From an uncultured Lachnospiraceae bacterium (GTDB lineage Bacteria > Bacillota > Clostridia > Lachnospirales > Lachnospiraceae): a stretch of DNA of 8,299 nt. Positions 6,056 through 8,299 of this stretch are shown here, one piece after another; the first letter of the stretch is position 1; each line of letters begins with the position of its first letter. Below the pieces are notes generated by a model. The model was given only the letters and a program-made list of their open reading frames with translations, did not search any database and was not told where the DNA came from. The stretch is from positions 1-8,299 of the forward strand of contig CACZTF010000211.1 of assembly GCA_902784025.1 (NCBI GenBank), given 5' to 3'. The position numbers and the translations under genes are program-made.

Positions 6056-8299
6056 AAATACCTCCTCGTAAAATATAAACCTTAACTTCTTGCAGAAGAG
6101 AATCATATTTGTTTTCATTATAAAATAATAATCCTCCTCTCAAGTATAAAATACCCTTTAGTTTTGATTGTGTCAAGAATTCGTTGGCACAATCCTCGTA
6201 ACGCTTGAACTTGACATTTTTCATTGCCGAATTATTTTTATTATTACGTTCATTAGCGTATACAGTCTTATTATTCAAATAAACGGATATGTTATGATTC
6301 TCTTTAGTCGGAGTATAATTGAACGTTACTGAATTTCCAGTGAAAGCCCCTATGTATTTATTGGTTTCATTATAAACACTTTCACCCTCTATTTTTATTT
6401 CAACATCTACCCATCCTCCTTTTGGTCCTCTGTTATAAAGTTTAACAGTAATAGGATTACTATCTCCTACATAACTATCTTTTTCAGATAAAATATTTTC
6501 CGGATACACTGCAAAATCCGGAAGAGCTCGTATATCCTCTATGTTATCCAAAGAACCAGTATAAGCGATAAGTGCATTAGGTGAAATAAAAGTATTATAT
6601 TCTGTGTCGGTATCTATACTATGAGAACCGGGATTTGTATTAAATATCCTGTCTATTTTATTCGTTGTTCCTAAATTGAATACATCTGTTATTAATCCCA
6701 CAATAAATAATTCTGACAAGCCATCCGTAGAAACCGTACCTATTTCAGTGCCGTTAACTCTTACTGTTTGCCTTGTAACTGTTGTATCAGTATAATCTTC
6801 TTCAACACTCTCTATTCTTCCTGTCATGAACACTAGATTTATATTATCAGGTTTCTCTAAACTATTATTATCTGCATTTTCTTTAATCTCATTTGTTTCC
6901 GCAGCAGCAACTATTTCTCCGCCAACTTTTTGAACTGCTATTTTTTTATTTGCCTTTCTTCTGTTGCTATAGTTTTCGGCTCTTTTCAATAAAGACTCAC
7001 TATCTCCATCCCATTCATTACCTAACCAACTATTGAAATCCATCCAGTCAAAAAAGCTACCAATCCAATCAGAAGCACTACCATTTTTTGTACCACTTCC
7101 TACTTTTGAATCCGGATTATTTGTTATTTCTCCGGCATTTGTGCATTGCGAACCTTTTACATCCTCTTTATCATATAACCCCAGTTCGTCATTACTTTTG
7201 GGATGATGACGAGTGTCCGTCATTCTTTTTATTATGTCTAAAGCCGTTTCCCACTGTCTTGTATAAAAACCACCCCCTGGAACAATATCAGCACCTTTGT
7301 TTAACAATTTTTCTAATGAGAATAATGAGGCCTCACTCGCTGTTTCTTGCTTAAATTCTTCTGAATATGTTGGATTATTGATAACACTTAAGTAATCCGT
7401 CATCTTAGAAGCATCTATTGCCTCATTCCATGTATTATCAATCTTATCAATCACATTCACAAAATTTTTTGTACTGTCATTATTACGAAGAATCCCCCAG
7501 CCTGTATCTGTCATTTTAGTGGTAAAATTCAAAGTAGAATCATCCATGTCCTTGCCGTTGATTTCCTTATAAATTTCATTTGCAATATCTGCAGCATTTT
7601 TTTTCATGTTGAAAGAGTCTCTTGCATCATCCAAATAATCCGACACATATTTCTTTGTCTCATCACCTGACAGATAAATGTTGGTTTCAAATATCACTTC
7701 ATCATTACCTTCATGATAAGAGTGACTTACTGTGCCAGTTTTGTTCTTATCCTCACTTTCTGTTGTTGATATTGTAGTTTCCAGCCTTATACTCTGATTT
7801 TCACCGTTTTTATCAGTGTAAGTGTATTCTTGATTACATTGTGACAATACAATCATTCCTGTTTCAGAACTAATACCTAAGGCGTTTTCGACATCTTCTC
7901 TCGTAACCATATCATCATTTAAGGCCGAAACATTTACAGATATGTTATCTGTAATAGTCGGGGTCTCATTAATTGTGTAATACGGATTATCATCCTGATA
8001 AAGTGCCAGTCTCCAAGCCTCTATAGTGTTATAATTCTCAGGCATCTTGAATGTAGCCGCCAGTTCCTGCTTTGCTGCACCACCGGTGGCGATTATCGGT
8101 CCTGTTACCGTAGCCATATCATCTTCATCCATATTAAAGAAATCAGGCTTTACTGTAAAAGACACCTCTCCCCCTTCCTCCAGATAATAATTCTCTATGA
8201 GCGGACTTACTGACAGGTATCTGCTTACATCCTCACCCACTGATATGGTCAGATCGGATACATCATCTCCGTTATTTCTCACATAATAGGTCTGCGTCA
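6039..8299 (-). CDS. Large surface-type protein with Ig-like and CARDB-like segments (5' end outside window)
   Basis: The frame stays open to the window edge: residues TQTYY precede the GTG at 8282. That GTG is therefore an internal Val codon, not the start, and only the C-terminal ~750 residues are visible. The first ~50 residues (VRNNGDDVSDLTISV, then YYLEEGGEVSFTV) look like a beta-sandwich repeat of the kind found in tandem in extracellular proteins. The middle is acidic, Asn/Asp/Thr-rich and not recognised. Residues ~585-685, from LPDFAVYPENI through VKLYNRGPKGGWVDVEI to YANERNNKNNSA, resemble a CARDB (cell-adhesion-related) domain. A secreted or cell-surface role is inferred from composition; no signal peptide or anchor is visible. 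The last ~35 residues after the CARDB-like part run through a promoter and two AGGAGG sites and overlap the next gene by 17 nt, so they may be read-through rather than selected protein. No link to the downstream operon beyond adjacency can be shown. Confidence 0.75.
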   Translation of the reverse strand, partial: TQTYYVRNNGDDVSDLTISVGEDVSRYLSVSPLIENYYLEEGGEVSFTVKPDFFNMDEDDMATVTGPIIATGGAAKQELAATFKMPENYNTIEAWRLALYQDDNPYYTINETPTITDNISVNVSALNDDMVTREDVENALGISSETGMIVLSQCNQEYTYTDKNGENQSIRLETTISTTESEDKNKTGTVSHSYHEGNDEVIFETNIYLSGDETKKYVSDYLDDARDSFNMKKNAADIANEIYKEINGKDMDDSTLNFTTKMTDTGWGILRNNDSTKNFVNVIDKIDNTWNEAIDASKMTDYLSVINNPTYSEEFKQETASEASLFSLEKLLNKGADIVPGGGFYTRQWETALDIIKRMTDTRHHPKSNDELGLYDKEDVKGSQCTNAGEITNNPDSKVGSGTKNGSASDWIGSFFDWMDFNSWLGNEWDGDSESLLKRAENYSNRRKANKKIAVQKVGGEIVAAAETNEIKENADNNSLEKPDNINLVFMTGRIESVEEDYTDTTVTRQTVRVNGTEIGTVSTDGLSELFIVGLITDVFNLGTTNKIDRIFNTNPGSHSIDTDTEYNTFISPNALIAYTGSLDNIEDIRALPDFAVYPENILSEKDSYVGDSNPITVKLYNRGPKGGWVDVEIKIEGESVYNETNKYIGAFTGNSVTFNYTPTKENHNISVYLNNKTVYANERNNKNNSAMKNVKFKRYEDCANEFLTQSKLKGILYLRGGLLFYNENKYDSLLQEVKVYILRGGIYGIQR
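6061..6066 (-). promoter_or_regulatory. Strong ribosome binding site fixing the repeat-peptide start
   Basis: The minus strand reads GAGGAGG, then TATTT, then ATG (6055). The AGGAGG core is perfect and sits 5 nt from the start, which decides for the ATG at 6055 over the in-frame ATG at 6118. It is the strongest Shine-Dalgarno sequence in the operon, consistent with the peptide being made in excess over the enzymes that follow. Confidence 0.8.
6148..6176 (-). promoter_or_regulatory. Candidate sigma-A promoter for the repeat-peptide operon
   Basis: On the minus strand, a perfect TTGACA (-35) at 6176-6171 is followed after 17 nt by TATTTT (-10, 4 of 6 consensus positions) at 6153-6148. The predicted start of transcription is near 6141, giving an ~86 nt leader before the peptide ATG at 6055. 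The promoter lies inside the 3' end of the upstream reading frame, which would let the eight-gene unit be transcribed independently of the surface-protein gene. It is called from spacing and sequence only. Confidence 0.5.

Noticed and set aside
5767..6057. Plus-strand open frame across the repeat region, rich in Arg, Asn and His
   Set aside because: It is the antisense shadow of the Tyr/Gly repeats, with no ribosome binding site and low-complexity composition.
5741..6118. Longer peptide start at the ATG at 6118 (21 extra residues)
   Set aside because: The AGGAGG before it is 14 nt away, too far, while the ATG at 6055 has AGGAGG at 5 nt. The extra residues look like translated leader RNA.
6211..6240. 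Plus-strand TTGACA at 6211 as a promoter
   Set aside because: No good -10 at proper spacing and no plus-strand gene to serve.
8280..8282. GTG at 8282 as the start of the large protein
   Set aside because: The frame stays open to the window edge and the first residues are mid-domain, so the gene is cut by the window.

Overview
The window is AT-rich, every supported gene lies on the minus strand, and clear AGGAGG-type ribosome binding sites occur. Together with a radical SAM enzyme, two peptidase-U32-type (Fe-S, oxygen-independent) proteins and TTG start codons, this points to an anaerobic low-GC Firmicute, most likely a Clostridia/Lachnospiraceae-type gut or rumen bacterium. The taxon is inferred from style, not from a marker gene.

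Layout, read in the direction of transcription (right to left). (1) 8299-6039: the 3' part of a large surface-type protein with an Ig-like segment and a C-terminal CARDB-like segment; its beginning lies outside the window. A good sigma-A-like promoter sits inside its last codons. (2) 6055-5741: a 104-residue Tyr/Gly-rich peptide with four perfect-length 17-residue repeats. (3) 5754-5518: a small acyl carrier protein (ACP). (4) 5515-4460: a radical SAM enzyme with a SPASM-like Cys-rich C-terminus. (5) 4463-3933: a GNAT acyltransferase. (6) 3936-3124 and (7) 3119-2160: a UbiV-like/UbiU-like pair of U32 proteins. (8) 2144-1677: a second, degenerate GNAT related to the first. (9) 1660-266: an AMP-forming acyl ligase. 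(10) A rho-independent terminator at 201-153 closes the unit; the rest of 1-265 is non-coding, with two GTGTAA/TTACAC inverted repeats.

Genes 2-9 overlap by 4-14 nt or are separated by 2-16 nt, so they form one tight operon of eight genes. My interpretation is a ribosomally made, post-translationally modified repeat peptide system. The peptide would be the substrate. The ligase and ACP would activate and carry an acyl group, one or both GNATs would transfer it, and the radical SAM enzyme and the U32 pair would do oxygen-independent C-H chemistry such as cross-linking and hydroxylation. I do not recognise this exact combination as a named RiPP class. The enzyme families are read from motifs in the sequence; the substrate assignment and the chemistry are inference. 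No transporter, maturation protease or RRE/PqqD-like leader-binding domain is visible in the window.
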